Shown one piece after another: positions 36,608-45,559 of a stretch of DNA of 64,000 nucleotides. The position numbers were made by a program, and so were the translations under genes. Below the pieces are notes generated by a model that was not told where the DNA came from, searched no databases, and saw nothing but the letters and a program-made list of their open reading frames with translations. The DNA lies in the NCBI GenBank assembly GCA_017792465.1, contig CP051234.1:3876501-3940500 (forward strand), read 5' to 3'. Numbering within the stretch: the first letter of the stretch is position 1; each line of letters starts with the position of its first letter. The stretch comes from Filomicrobium sp. (GTDB taxonomy: Bacteria > Pseudomonadota > Alphaproteobacteria > Rhizobiales > Hyphomicrobiaceae).

Positions 36608-38818
36608 ATGGATAACAGGCAGCCTCTTGAGACCGGGACTATCGTTGGGGGCGATTACCGGATTGAGAAGGTTCTTGGAGCCGGTGGGTTCGGGATTACC
36701 TATCTGGCCAGAGACGAAAAGCTCGACGCGAAAGTGGCGCTGAAAGAGTACTTCCCGGCTTCGCTCGCCTACCGCGAAGATGGCGCGACCATACAACCGA
36801 TGCAGAGCCAGGGTGGCGCCGATTATGCCTGGGGGCTGGAGCGGTTTCTTGCCGAAGCGCAGACACTGGCGCGGTTGAGGCATCCCAACATCGTTCGCGT
36901 GTCGCGCTACTTCAAGGAAAACGAAACCGCCTACATGGTGCTCGGTTTCGTCGAGGGCGAGGATTACGAAGCGTGGTTGCGCAAGCTTGCGCGCGCGCCG
37001 ACGCAGGACGAGCTTGATGCGCTTGTCGGGCCGGTTCTCGATGCACTGGAGACCGTGCATGCTGCCGATCTCGTGCACCGGGATATCAAACCGCAGAACA
37101 TCTTCATCCGCTCGGACGACCACCTGCCGATCATTCTCGATTTTGGCGCCGCACGGCAGGCGCTGGGTGAACATTCGCGGGCGACGGCGGCGTTTGTGTC
37201 GCCGGGCTATTCGCCATCTGAGTCGCATCTCAACGACCCTTCCGAACAGGGGCCTTGGACCGACATCTATTCCTTTGCCGCGACGCTTTACCGGGCGCTC
37301 GTCGGCCGCTCGCCGGCGCAGGTCCTCTCCCGTGTCTCACGCGACAGCTATGTTCCGCTGGGTCAGCAGTTGCCAAATCCGGGCGACTACCGCGCGCCGT
37401 TCCTGGCAGCCATCGATGAGGCTCTGAGCGTCCGACGAGAAGACCGTCCGCAGTCGATCGCCGACTGGCGCAAGAAGCTGTTTGCCGATCCCAATGATGT
37501 GCCGACCGTCGTCTCGATCCCTGAGAAAACCAAAGTGGTTTCTTCCGGGGACAAGACGGTTGTCGTCAATAATGATGCGCCGACGCGCGTCTCGGCTTCG
37601 GCTGAAGAAGCGACGGCGACACGCATCGAGTCGCGGGCGCGCGGGCGCGGTCCGCATTCCGGGCCGGCGTCGCAAGGCAGCAAGCTGCAACGGTGGGCTC
37701 TTGCGGCGGGCGGGATTGCGATTGCCGTGATCGGTCTCATGAATATCTACCGCAGCTTCGACACCTCTCAACCGTCGCCGGGGGTGCAACCGACGCCTGC
37801 GATACAGCCAGCTCCACAACCGTCGACGCAGCCGAACGTGCAACCGTCGCAGCAACCAGCACAACAACAGACTCCGGCGCCTCAGCCCCTCGAAGAGATG
37901 GGAACGCCGCCACCCGCGCAGCAATCCTCGTCTGATACGCTCTTCGCGCGAGACCCGTCCTTGCGGCGTTTGGCGACGTCGTCGTGGCATAGCAGCGGTT
38001 TGCAGAATGGGTTCTGGACGGCGGTGACGTCCGGGTCGAATGGGACGGGTTTTTATCTGCGTTGCCGCGGGACGGATGGCGTGCGCCGCGACAGCAACGT
38101 CGAGCTTGAATTTATTCCGACAGGTAATCAGCCGCTCGTCGGCAACCAGGAAGTTCGCGCCCAGATCGGCAATTACAGCACGAATGCCATTTTGAATTTC
38201 ACGTCCGCCAACGGGTTTTCGCAAGGCAGCGTAACGGTGAGCGAGACGGAGCAGGATGCCGGGCAATTCCTCAACTTCCTGCATCAGGCGTTCCTGGGCA
38301 ATCAGCTCGTCTTGACGATCCCGAGCATCAACTATCAGGAAACGTTCAATCTCAACGGGGCGGAAGAGGCGCTCAACGTTTGCTTCGGTGCGGACGTTGC
38401 GCAGCCGTGGCGGTCCTATGTGCCGGCCAGCAATGTCGCGGGCGGCGAGGTTCGCAACGCAAACGGGTCGATCCTGCTAGTCCGTTGTGACAAGACGCCT
38501 GCAACGCGCGGCAACACTGTCATAGCGTTCTCGACGCCGTTTAACGGCAACGTTGCGCCGAACCTTTATGACGTGACCGTCAACGTGAGCGGCAATTCGT
38601 TTAACGGTAGTTTCCAGCTGGCCTCCAAGGGCGACAGTCTCGGCGGCGTGCTCTATCACGTTGTCAGCGACGCAAATACGCGCCAACAAGTCAATCAGTT
38701 CCTGGAGCTGATGCGTCGGAACAATCAGATCACGCTGAGCAGCAGCAATCCGGCGTTCAACCAAAGCTTTTCGCTGAGCGGGTCACGTGCGGTGTTGAGC
38801 GCGTGTGACGGGCTTTAG
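36608..38818 (+). CDS. transmembrane Ser/Thr protein kinase
   Basis: 736 residues. The N-terminal Hanks-type kinase is complete: glycine loop GAGGFGITYLA (24-34), K46 in VALKEY, HRDIKPQN with D159 and K161, DFG at 178-180 and an SPGYSPSE activation end. A juxtamembrane linker is followed by one membrane helix (about 362-380). A Pro/Gln-rich spacer leads to an extracytoplasmic domain with two related halves, each ending near a Cys (LNVCFG and LSACDGL). The outer domain probably senses an envelope signal. It lies 40 bp before the pseudokinase gene on the same strand. FHA proteins on both sides are likely readers of its phosphothreonines. Confidence 0.9.
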   Translation: MDNRQPLETGTIVGGDYRIEKVLGAGGFGITYLARDEKLDAKVALKEYFPASLAYREDGATIQPMQSQGGADYAWGLERFLAEAQTLARLRHPNIVRVSRYFKENETAYMVLGFVEGEDYEAWLRKLARAPTQDELDALVGPVLDALETVHAADLVHRDIKPQNIFIRSDDHLPIILDFGAARQALGEHSRATAAFVSPGYSPSESHLNDPSEQGPWTDIYSFAATLYRALVGRSPAQVLSRVSRDSYVPLGQQLPNPGDYRAPFLAAIDEALSVRREDRPQSIADWRKKLFADPNDVPTVVSIPEKTKVVSSGDKTVVVNNDAPTRVSASAEEATATRIESRARGRGPHSGPASQGSKLQRWALAAGGIAIAVIGLMNIYRSFDTSQPSPGVQPTPAIQPAPQPSTQPNVQPSQQPAQQQTPAPQPLEEMGTPPPAQQSSSDTLFARDPSLRRLATSSWHSSGLQNGFWTAVTSGSNGTGFYLRCRGTDGVRRDSNVELEFIPTGNQPLVGNQEVRAQIGNYSTNAILNFTSANGFSQGSVTVSETEQDAGQFLNFLHQAFLGNQLVLTIPSINYQETFNLNGAEEALNVCFGADVAQPWRSYVPASNVAGGEVRNANGSILLVRCDKTPATRGNTVIAFSTPFNGNVAPNLYDVTVNVSGNSFNGSFQLASKGDSLGGVLYHVVSDANTRQQVNQFLELMRRNNQITLSSSNPAFNQSFSLSGSRAVLSACDGL

Positions 38819-38858
38819 ATTGCCGGTTGGCCCGGGCGATTGGAGCGAGTGAGGGGCG

Positions 38859-40691
38859 ATGGCTGACACGAAGAAGTCCGCTCGCGAGAACAATGGATCT
38901 GCGGCAGCGGTGAGCGGCGGAGACGATGCGCTACCGGCTACGGTGGTTGATGTCGTACACGGCGGCGGTGCGCCGGTTCCTGCTGCGGGGCAGCCTGTTG
39001 CGGCTCTGCCCATCGGGGCGATGCTGCAGGATGAGTATCAGGTCGCATCGGTCTTTTCCGCTGATAGTTCCAGTATCGTTTATCAGGCGGAAGATCTGCA
39101 CCTCGGCATACCCGTCAGCATCAAGGAGTTCGTGCCGGAAAACGTTGCCGGGCGAAACGCGGATGGTTCGCTCGTTCTAAGCGAAGCGGGTCGCTCGGAT
39201 GGCGAGCGCGCAAGCATCGACCGTTTCATTCGCGAGGCGCGGGCGCTCGTGCGCTTTCATCACCCGAACGTGGTGCGCGCACACCGCATTATCGAATGCA
39301 ACAACACCGCCTACATCGTCATGGATTTCGAGCGTGCGGCAACGCTTGAAGCTTGGCTGAAAGGGCTCGGCCGACTGCCAACGCAAGGTGAGCTTGACCG
39401 TATCACCGGGCGGTTGCTGGAGGCGCTGGGCGTCGTTCATTCCGCCGGTGTCATCCATCGCGATATTTGTCCTCAAAATATCCTCATCCGGTCGGATCTC
39501 TCGCCTGTTCTTTCGGGGTTCGGGCACGCTGCGATCTCGGATGTGGGAAAGGGGGGTGCGGCGACGGTGATGGTGCATGCTTCGGATTTTCTGGCGCCCG
39601 AGATCGCGGCGGAAGACGAAGCTTCGGCGTCTTTCGGGTCCGATCTCTACGGGCTTGCGGCGACGTTATATTTCGCGATGAGCGGAAAGCTTCCGCCCGG
39701 TGGGGCTGGCCGTCTTGTCAACGATACGCTGGTTCCGGTAGGCGAGATTGCCAGCGACGCCTACCGCGCGAGTTTTGTTCAAGCAATCGACGCGTCATTA
39801 TCGGTGAAGCCGGAGGTTCGGCCCAAAGATGTCGAGGCGTGGCTTGAGATCGATACGCCGGTTGATCCAGCGTTGGCGCCTGTAGGTCAGAAGGAAGGCG
39901 GGCCGCAGGGGGAGCGGAGGAAACGGCTCGCTGGGGCGCAGGCTGGCGATGGGCGTTCGGAAAGCGATACGCAAAGCACAACGGCTGGATCGACACAGCG
40001 CCTTGCCAGTCAGTTCTTAACGTCGCTCGATGAACTGCCGGATCCAGTGACTTACGCAGCGCTTATTCTCAGGCGCATCCATCTGCCGATCGCGATCGTT
40101 TTGGCGTTCTTAGGCGTCTCGCTTTACGGATCGGGATGGAGCTTCAAGTTTGCCGCAATTCTGCAGGTGGCAGCGATCGTGTTCTTCTGGGTTGGCGGCT
40201 GGCTCGAACTGCAGCAGTTTCGTTCCGATCTTCCGTTTCTCAAGGCCAGCGCGATTGAGCCGAGGGCCTCGCACGTCACGGCCAAAGTGACGCTGATGGG
40301 GGCATGCATCCTGGGGCTGCTCGCCTTGGCGCCGGTCGTGGCCGACGCTTTGTCGCCACCGGCTCAGGGCAATTCGGTGATGGCGCTGTCGTTCATCATC
40401 GGCGTGCCGGCGGTCAGCTTGTTCGTCGTGGCGACGGCTTTGACAGGCATCACCGGCGTTGCGCGCTGGGTCTTTGCCGTCGTTAATATCATCGCACTCC
40501 TCTTCTGTGTCGTGATCTTTGCGCTCTATCTCTACGTTCTGCTGGTGCAGCACAGCGGTGCGCTCGAAGAAGGACCGCTGGCCAGCACCTATCTGTTTCT
40601 CCTGGCTCCGCTGGCAACCGCCTCGCTTTGTTTTTTCACAATGCTGGCGCGCCGCAGGGCCGTGCGCGAGCGGCAACAAAAATTAGCTTGA
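38859..40691 (+). CDS. membrane-bound pseudokinase
   Basis: 610 residues. The N-terminal domain aligns with Hanks kinases and with the upstream kinase. Three required features are lost: the glycine loop reads VFSADSSSIVYQA (65-77), HRDIKPQN has become HRDICPQN (C204 for the catalytic Lys), and DFG has become GFG (220-222). K89 in SIKEF and D202 remain. It is therefore predicted to be catalytically weak or dead and to act as scaffold or allosteric partner. A 90-residue linker precedes about five membrane helices (from HLPIAIVLAFLGVSL onward). Immediately upstream is the active kinase, and downstream the FHA-ClpP protein. Confidence 0.82.
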   Translation: MADTKKSARENNGSAAAVSGGDDALPATVVDVVHGGGAPVPAAGQPVAALPIGAMLQDEYQVASVFSADSSSIVYQAEDLHLGIPVSIKEFVPENVAGRNADGSLVLSEAGRSDGERASIDRFIREARALVRFHHPNVVRAHRIIECNNTAYIVMDFERAATLEAWLKGLGRLPTQGELDRITGRLLEALGVVHSAGVIHRDICPQNILIRSDLSPVLSGFGHAAISDVGKGGAATVMVHASDFLAPEIAAEDEASASFGSDLYGLAATLYFAMSGKLPPGGAGRLVNDTLVPVGEIASDAYRASFVQAIDASLSVKPEVRPKDVEAWLEIDTPVDPALAPVGQKEGGPQGERRKRLAGAQAGDGRSESDTQSTTAGSTQRLASQFLTSLDELPDPVTYAALILRRIHLPIAIVLAFLGVSLYGSGWSFKFAAILQVAAIVFFWVGGWLELQQFRSDLPFLKASAIEPRASHVTAKVTLMGACILGLLALAPVVADALSPPAQGNSVMALSFIIGVPAVSLFVVATALTGITGVARWVFAVVNIIALLFCVVIFALYLYVLLVQHSGALEEGPLASTYLFLLAPLATASLCFFTMLARRRAVRERQQKLA

Positions 40692-40812
40692 GGGGGCTGT
40701 CGATGCTGCGCGACGTTAGCCTTGTCAGAACTCTTGCGGCGTTTAGGTCGGGCAGATCCGTTATCGTATCGTCTTGGCAGAAACCATTTTCGAACCTTGG
40801 CCTGCAAAATCC

Positions 40813-42108
40813 ATGATCAGAATTGTTGATACGACCGCAAAAGCCACCCCGGTCTATTTCGAATTGTCGGAGGGGGGCAGCGTCGTCGTTGGCCGCGACA
40901 GCAGCTGCGATGTGGTCGTGGGGGCGGACAACGTTTCTCGCCGACACGCGGAGATCGTTCTGCATCGCGGCCAGTTGAAGGTTCGCGACCTTAACAGCAG
41001 CAACGGCACGACGCTCGACGGCAAACCGGTGACGGAGGCGGACTGGCCTGACGGTCAGGTGCTGGAGGTGGGCTCGGCGCGGTTCGTGCGCGAGAGCGAC
41101 CTTGCCGATCAAAAGACGATCGCGACGGCTCCACGAGCGGAGGAAGGCGCGTCTGGTGCCGACGCACGCCGCGATGCTTCGGCAGGAGCGGGCTCCAGCG
41201 ACACCTCGCGGAAATCGAGTTCATTCATCGGGCGACACTGGCGCGGTGAGTACGGCCTGATCCGGACGTTGATCGTCAACGTCTTGATTTTGGGTCTCAT
41301 TTACCTCGTGTTGTCGATCAATGCGGTCACGTCGCTTGCTGGAGATTTATCGCCCAACGGTCGGCGCATTCTCATCAGCATCGAGACGCTGGTAACGCTG
41401 ATCTTCGTCACCTGGCAGCAGGTCGGGCTGGTGCGCTCGATCCTCAAATCGAAAGCGCGTGGCGTTCCTGGTTTTGCGCGGGCCGTTGCTTGGATTTTTT
41501 CGCCGTTGCCGCTGCTCATTGGGTTCATTGCGGTTCTGGGCTGGATCGGCGCGATTGTCCGGCTCTCCGAGGTCGACAGCCCGACCGGTTCTGATGGCGC
41601 ACCGATTTACCGGCTGGGCGTACAGGACAACGTTTTTGTCTTTGACGGGGTGGTCGTCTGGCCGATCGTCGATGATTTTCGCACGCAGTTGGCCGCCAAC
41701 CCGCAGGTGTCGACGCTGATCCTGCGCAGTCCGGGTGGCGATGTAATCGCGGCGCGGCGGGTCAACGATATGCTGCGGCAGCGGAACATGACGACGGTGG
41801 TGATCGATGCTTGTCATAGTGCCTGCACGATTCTGTATGCGGCCGGCGCGCGTCGGGCGGCTAACAGCAACGCACAGATCGGTTTTCATGCGACGTCGAT
41901 TATTTTGATGGACGAGATGATGACGCGGATCATGAACGCGCTCACCCTGCGTAATGACCGGCAGAATGCGAACTATTATTTGGCCGCCGGTTTCGATGCG
42001 CAATTCGTGGAGCGGGCCGTCAGTACGCCGAGCTCGGATCTCTTAGTCCTGCCGCCATCTGAATTGCAGCGTCTCGGCGTCGTTACGCAAATTTTGCCGC
42101 AGCAATAG
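40813..42108 (+). CDS. FHA domain protein with membrane helices and ClpP-like periplasmic domain
   Basis: 431 residues from ATG 40813. The FHA domain (1-92) has VGRDSS with G27-R28, SRRH at 42-45 and NSSNG at 61-65. A disordered linker and three membrane helices (about 148-172, 186-207, 222-250) follow. The C-terminal 160 residues resemble ClpP/SppA-fold (COG3904-like) proteins: SPGGD at 306-310 as the oxyanion strip, S336 in ACHSACTIL as nucleophile and H359 in IGFHAT. Spacing between S and H is close to that in ClpP. The helix count places the FHA inside and the protease-like part outside the membrane. This suits phospho-controlled proteolysis. Confidence 0.82.
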   Translation: MIRIVDTTAKATPVYFELSEGGSVVVGRDSSCDVVVGADNVSRRHAEIVLHRGQLKVRDLNSSNGTTLDGKPVTEADWPDGQVLEVGSARFVRESDLADQKTIATAPRAEEGASGADARRDASAGAGSSDTSRKSSSFIGRHWRGEYGLIRTLIVNVLILGLIYLVLSINAVTSLAGDLSPNGRRILISIETLVTLIFVTWQQVGLVRSILKSKARGVPGFARAVAWIFSPLPLLIGFIAVLGWIGAIVRLSEVDSPTGSDGAPIYRLGVQDNVFVFDGVVVWPIVDDFRTQLAANPQVSTLILRSPGGDVIAARRVNDMLRQRNMTTVVIDACHSACTILYAAGARRAANSNAQIGFHATSIILMDEMMTRIMNALTLRNDRQNANYYLAAGFDAQFVERAVSTPSSDLLVLPPSELQRLGVVTQILPQQ

Positions 42109-42172
42109 CTATTGCTCGGGGGGGGGCTCGCCGCCGGCTGGCACGCGTTTGCAGTTGTTTTGTTTATGAGAT

Positions 42173-42247
42173 TGGCTGGGGCGGGAGGGTTCGAACCTCC
42201 GAATGGCGGTACCAAAAACCGCTGCCTTACCACTTGGCTACGCCCCA
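42173..42247 (-). tRNA. tRNA-Gln (anticodon TTG)
   Basis: The minus strand folds as a full cloverleaf. Acceptor TGGGGCG pairs with CGCCCCA, the anticodon stem GCGGT/ACCGC holds loop TTTTGGT with anticodon TTG, and the T arm is GGAGGTTCGAACCTCC. The encoded 3' CCA is present. It lies between the FHA-ClpP gene and the YeeE/YedE pair. Confidence 0.95.
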
Positions 42248-42512
42248 ATGCGGAGACGCGTGATACCTGCCTTTGCGGAGGCTTGCAAGGCCTCAAAGCA
42301 GGACTTTCAGACCTCATTTGTCGCAAGAGGCGAAAATTCCGCATCGGTGCGGTCATTTGGGCTGCGACGACAGCATTTTCAACACAATGCCGCGCCGCCA
42401 ACGCGTCTCTGCCAGGTTCCCGGGAGAAGAGCGCGATGACGGCGCGGTTTGGCTGCGTCGTTGGCCTGTTAGTCCTGCCGAACCAGTTTCAGGTCCGGCA
42501 GGGGAACGGGCC

Positions 42513-43103
42513 TTATTCTGCTGGTTCTGCAACACCGCTCGATTTGAGGCTTGCCGGGAGCAACACTGCGATCACGATGAATGCGACGCCGAGTACAAGG
42601 CCGATGGCTTCGCCTGGCACACCTTCCAGGAGGGCTGGATATTTCGTGCCTGCAATCGTTCCCAGCGTCGCCTTGCCGCCCGCGATGTGGTCGAGAACGC
42701 CGGTCGTTTTCACCCAGGCATAGGAGCCCATGTAGGCAGCCGCGCCGAGGAGACCGCCAATGACAAAGACGAGGCCATCCCAGCGGCCGGTTGCTGCAGC
42801 CGTTAAGCCGGTGCCGGGGCAGTAGCCGGCGACCGCGAAGCCGGTGCCGAGCAGAAGGCCGCCGATGAAGACGCCGATATAGGCGGTCTTGACCGACAGG
42901 TGTCCGGGGTCAACGAGGCCGGTCATCAGGCCGCCGAAGGTCAGGACGGAGGCGATACCGATCCCGGCGAGGATCGTTTTCATCAGGTGCAGGTTCGACA
43001 GGTTGAGCATCTTGATGATGTAACCCGGGTTGGTTGCGCCGATGCGGTCGAGAACGAAGCCGAATGCGCCGCCGATCAACAGTGCAAGAAGAATGTGTTG
43101 CAT
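42513..43103 (-). CDS. YeeE/YedE-family sulfur transport half-protein
   Basis: 196 residues with about five to six membrane helices and the family motif GYCPGTG with its conserved cysteine (VAGYCPGTGLTAA). It is half of a split YeeE/YedE channel. In this family cysteines pass thiosulfate or sulfane sulfur across the inner membrane. It lies 4 bp after the other half-gene, in the PmpA/PmpB-like arrangement. Context of a predicted ArsR-type operator upstream points to control by sulfide or persulfide. Confidence 0.88.
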   Translation of the reverse strand: MQHILLALLIGGAFGFVLDRIGATNPGYIIKMLNLSNLHLMKTILAGIGIASVLTFGGLMTGLVDPGHLSVKTAYIGVFIGGLLLGTGFAVAGYCPGTGLTAAATGRWDGLVFVIGGLLGAAAYMGSYAWVKTTGVLDHIAGGKATLGTIAGTKYPALLEGVPGEAIGLVLGVAFIVIAVLLPASLKSSGVAEPAE

Positions 43104-43107
43104 GGCT

Positions 43108-43668
43108 TCAGGCCTCCTTGCGGAATAAGAAGAGTGCGATGGGGATACCGGCCAGGAAGGCGCCGGCGGCGAAGATGTAACCGGAGACGGCCGTCTGCAT
43201 CATGCCGCTCATCATGTGCCCGGACGTGCAGCCGCCTGCGAGGCGCGCGCCGTAGAGGACGAGAAAGCCGGCGATGAATGCTGCGATGTAGCGCTTGGCA
43301 ACTGAGTTCCCGAAATTCGCTCTCCAGATTTCCGGCATGTTACGTTCAGAGGCCGGCACACCGCCGCGCAGTGCTGCAGAGAGCCCAGCTCCGAGCATCA
43401 TCGCGATGACGAAGACGAACGAATAGTTGAGCGGGTTGGCGACGTTCTTGGCGTACTTGCCGCCGCTTTTATTCAGATAGGCGTTGGGGCTTTCGTAGCC
43501 GCTCTTGGCGGTTTCTGATTGGACGACGACGTCAGGGCTGGCCGCGTCCCAAAGGATGCCGTCGAGGATTACAAACTGCGTTGAGACGCCGATCGGTTTG
43601 ATGAGCAGTACGGCCGCGAAGAAGACTATACCGAGCGCCAAACCGCCGGTCTTCCAGTTCAATGGCAT
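43108..43668 (-). CDS. YeeE/YedE-family sulfur transport half-protein (first gene of pair)
   Basis: 186 residues. Membrane helices plus the second conserved cysteine motif GGCTSGHMMSGMMQT. Residues 40-75 form an extra soluble loop. GGAGGAAATC before the ATG is a strong ribosome site. It pairs with the downstream half-gene to make a complete transporter. Similar pairs in rhizobia and Xylella sit with BigR-type repressors and sulfur dioxygenases; neither is encoded beside it here. Confidence 0.88.
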   Translation of the reverse strand: MPLNWKTGGLALGIVFFAAVLLIKPIGVSTQFVILDGILWDAASPDVVVQSETAKSGYESPNAYLNKSGGKYAKNVANPLNYSFVFVIAMMLGAGLSAALRGGVPASERNMPEIWRANFGNSVAKRYIAAFIAGFLVLYGARLAGGCTSGHMMSGMMQTAVSGYIFAAGAFLAGIPIALFLFRKEA

Positions 43669-43690
43669 GAGATTTCCTCCTCATGATTAA

Positions 43691-43710
43691 ATATTCGAAT
43701 TTGTGAATAT
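43691..43710. promoter_or_regulatory. ATATTC-N8-GAATAT inverted repeat before YeeE/YedE operon
   Basis: A perfect 6-bp inverted repeat with an 8-bp centre, A+T-rich against a G+C-rich background, 22 bp upstream of the first YeeE/YedE ATG. This is the size and style of ArsR-family operators such as those of BigR and SqrR. The repressor gene itself is not in the window. The rest of the gap to 44019 holds no gene that I can support. Confidence 0.6.
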
Positions 43711-44019
43711 ATTGTTGGCCGCCGGCTGTAAATGACTTGTGTCAATTTTGTTAGGAGCCGCCGTGGGCGCAGGCTCTTGGACGGCTTAAGACGCCCTTTG
43801 TTGCGCAGGCCCGGAGCGTCGCCATCGCATTCGTGTGAAGAGCGGGTGCGTCATGCAGAAGGGCCTGCTGCCGGGCCGAATTTCCGGCATCGATCAGAGT
43901 TCGGTGACTTCTTAGCCGCAACCGACAAGCGGGCTTTGCCGGGCTTGATCGGGATCAAAGCGAACCCTCATTAGCGGGCCTGATATCGGGGTAACCGATT
44001 CTAAATTTTGGGGGGAAGC

Positions 44020-44637
44020 ATGCTCGACACCCAGAAGATCGCCGCTGCTGCAGTGGCGCGTGAGCCTTTTCCTTATTTCACCGTCAGCAATGTTTTGTCT
44101 GCCGAGCACCTGCAGAAGGTTCGCGAGAGTTTTCCAGCAATCGACAAAGCTGGTGTCTTTCCCCTTGATGAGCTGGGCTACGGCGGAGCGTTTGCCGAAC
44201 TTATCGACGATATCAAGTCGAGCGAGCTCGAAGAGGTCATGTCTCAGCAGTTCGGCGTCGACCTTTCCGACAAGCCGCTGATGATTACGGTGCGTGGTCA
44301 GTGCGCGCGCCGGGACGGACGGATCCATACCGATTCCAAAGACAAGATCGTCACCTGTCTTTTGTATCTCAACGATCCTTGGGCCGAGGATGGCGGCCGG
44401 CTGCGGCTGCTGCGCAACGGCAAGGATCTCGATGACGTGATCGCCGAGGTGCCGCCCGATGGAGGGACGCTTGTTGCGTTCCGGCGCACGGACAATTCCT
44501 GGCACGGACACAAGCCGTTCGAGGGGCAGCGCCGCTACATTATGTTCAACTGGGTGCAGTCGAAAGCCACTCTGCAAAAGAACATTTGGCGACACACGAT
44601 TTCTTCCAAGCTCAAGCGGCTCGGTTTGCCGTTTTGA
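44020..44637 (+). CDS. 2-oxoglutarate/Fe(II) oxygenase family protein (first of tandem pair)
   Basis: 205 residues from ATG 44020, preceded by GGGGGGAAGC. The double-stranded beta-helix oxygenase fold is read from HTDSKDKIVTCLLYLND, which carries the His-x-Asp iron pair, and from NSWHGHKPFEGQRRYIMFNW with the distal His and the Arg that binds 2-oxoglutarate. Resembles prolyl-4-hydroxylase-like bacterial enzymes that act on proteins or polysaccharide components. A second, related oxygenase gene follows by 114 bp. Confidence 0.8.
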   Translation: MLDTQKIAAAAVAREPFPYFTVSNVLSAEHLQKVRESFPAIDKAGVFPLDELGYGGAFAELIDDIKSSELEEVMSQQFGVDLSDKPLMITVRGQCARRDGRIHTDSKDKIVTCLLYLNDPWAEDGGRLRLLRNGKDLDDVIAEVPPDGGTLVAFRRTDNSWHGHKPFEGQRRYIMFNWVQSKATLQKNIWRHTISSKLKRLGLPF

Positions 44638-44751
44638 GGGGCGGCCTGAGCCCGGTGCCCTCACACCAGCCGGGCTCAGGCCGGGATTTTTCAGATACGG
44701 GGAAACGCGCCGCTGAGACCGGGTGTCCAGCGGCAGATGATTGGAGGGACG

Positions 44752-45402
44752 ATGGACCAGATGACGCCGCCCGGCGAAATAGCTGATACCTTCATGAGTT
44801 CGCTCACTAACGCCGACCATCGGCGCGAGCCGTTCGACTACTGGCTGTTGGACAACATGCTGCCGCGCGAGACGCTAAAGGCTTTGCAGGAAATTCCGGT
44901 CATTGCGCCACAGGATGCCGTCTTCGACGGCCGCCGGGAAACCAACAACGTGACGCGCGTCTATTTCAATAAGGGGGCGCAAGCGCAGCATGAGGTCGTG
45001 CGCAAAATGGCTGACGCGTTCCGTCATGCGCAGACGGTGCAGGCGATCGAGAAAGCCACCGGAACGGATCTGTCGTCGGGTCAGTTGCGCATCGAATACT
45101 GTGTCGATACCGATGGCTTTTGGCTTGAGCCGCACACCGACATCTCGGTGAAGCTCTTCACCATGCTGATCTATCTGTCGGAAGATCCCAATCTCGCCGA
45201 TGCCGGGACCGACATCTACGACGCTAGCCCCGAGCACACCTATGTTGGGTCGGCGCCTTATGCCGCTAACGCCGGTCTGATCTTCATTCCCGGCCAGGAC
45301 ACCTGGCACGGCTTCCGCCAGCGTCCGATCAAGGGCATCCGCACGTCGCTGATCATCAATTTCGTGACCCCGGATTGGCGCGACACCTGGGAGCTTTGCT
45401 GA
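44752..45402 (+). CDS. 2-oxoglutarate/Fe(II) oxygenase family protein (second of tandem pair)
   Basis: 216 residues from ATG 44752 (GGAGGGA just upstream; an ATG at 44737 is less likely). Iron ligands are in PHTDISVKLFTMLIYLS and DTWHGF, and the 2-oxoglutarate Arg is in KGIRTSLIINFV. It shares the fold and order of motifs with the preceding gene, but little direct identity can be seen, so the pair is either an old duplication or two partners. The stop codon lies in a terminator-like hairpin. Substrate unknown. Confidence 0.8.
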   Translation: MDQMTPPGEIADTFMSSLTNADHRREPFDYWLLDNMLPRETLKALQEIPVIAPQDAVFDGRRETNNVTRVYFNKGAQAQHEVVRKMADAFRHAQTVQAIEKATGTDLSSGQLRIEYCVDTDGFWLEPHTDISVKLFTMLIYLSEDPNLADAGTDIYDASPEHTYVGSAPYAANAGLIFIPGQDTWHGFRQRPIKGIRTSLIINFVTPDWRDTWELC

Positions 45403-45415
45403 CCTTCAGCAAAGC
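45393..45415 (+). terminator. hairpin at the end of the oxygenase pair
   Basis: GCTTTGCTGA, which includes the TGA stop, pairs perfectly with TCAGCAAAGC around a 3-base loop. No T run follows, so it may be a stabilising 3' end rather than an intrinsic terminator. Confidence 0.5.
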
Positions 45416-45559
45416 ACCGTCTGGGGGCTGAAGGAGCGGGGTGTTCAGCGGTCCCGCCTTTGCCTCAGCGAGCCTACTTGCAGGCCAAGGGTCGGTCGGC
45501 TATAGATCGGGGCTTCGCAACGGCCTGGACGCGTTTTCGGGCTTTTTGCATCGGTCGGG

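Noticed and set aside
43732-43974. 80-codon frame between YeeE/YedE and the first oxygenase
   Set aside because: Arg/Pro-rich translation typical of noncoding G+C-rich DNA, no ribosome site.
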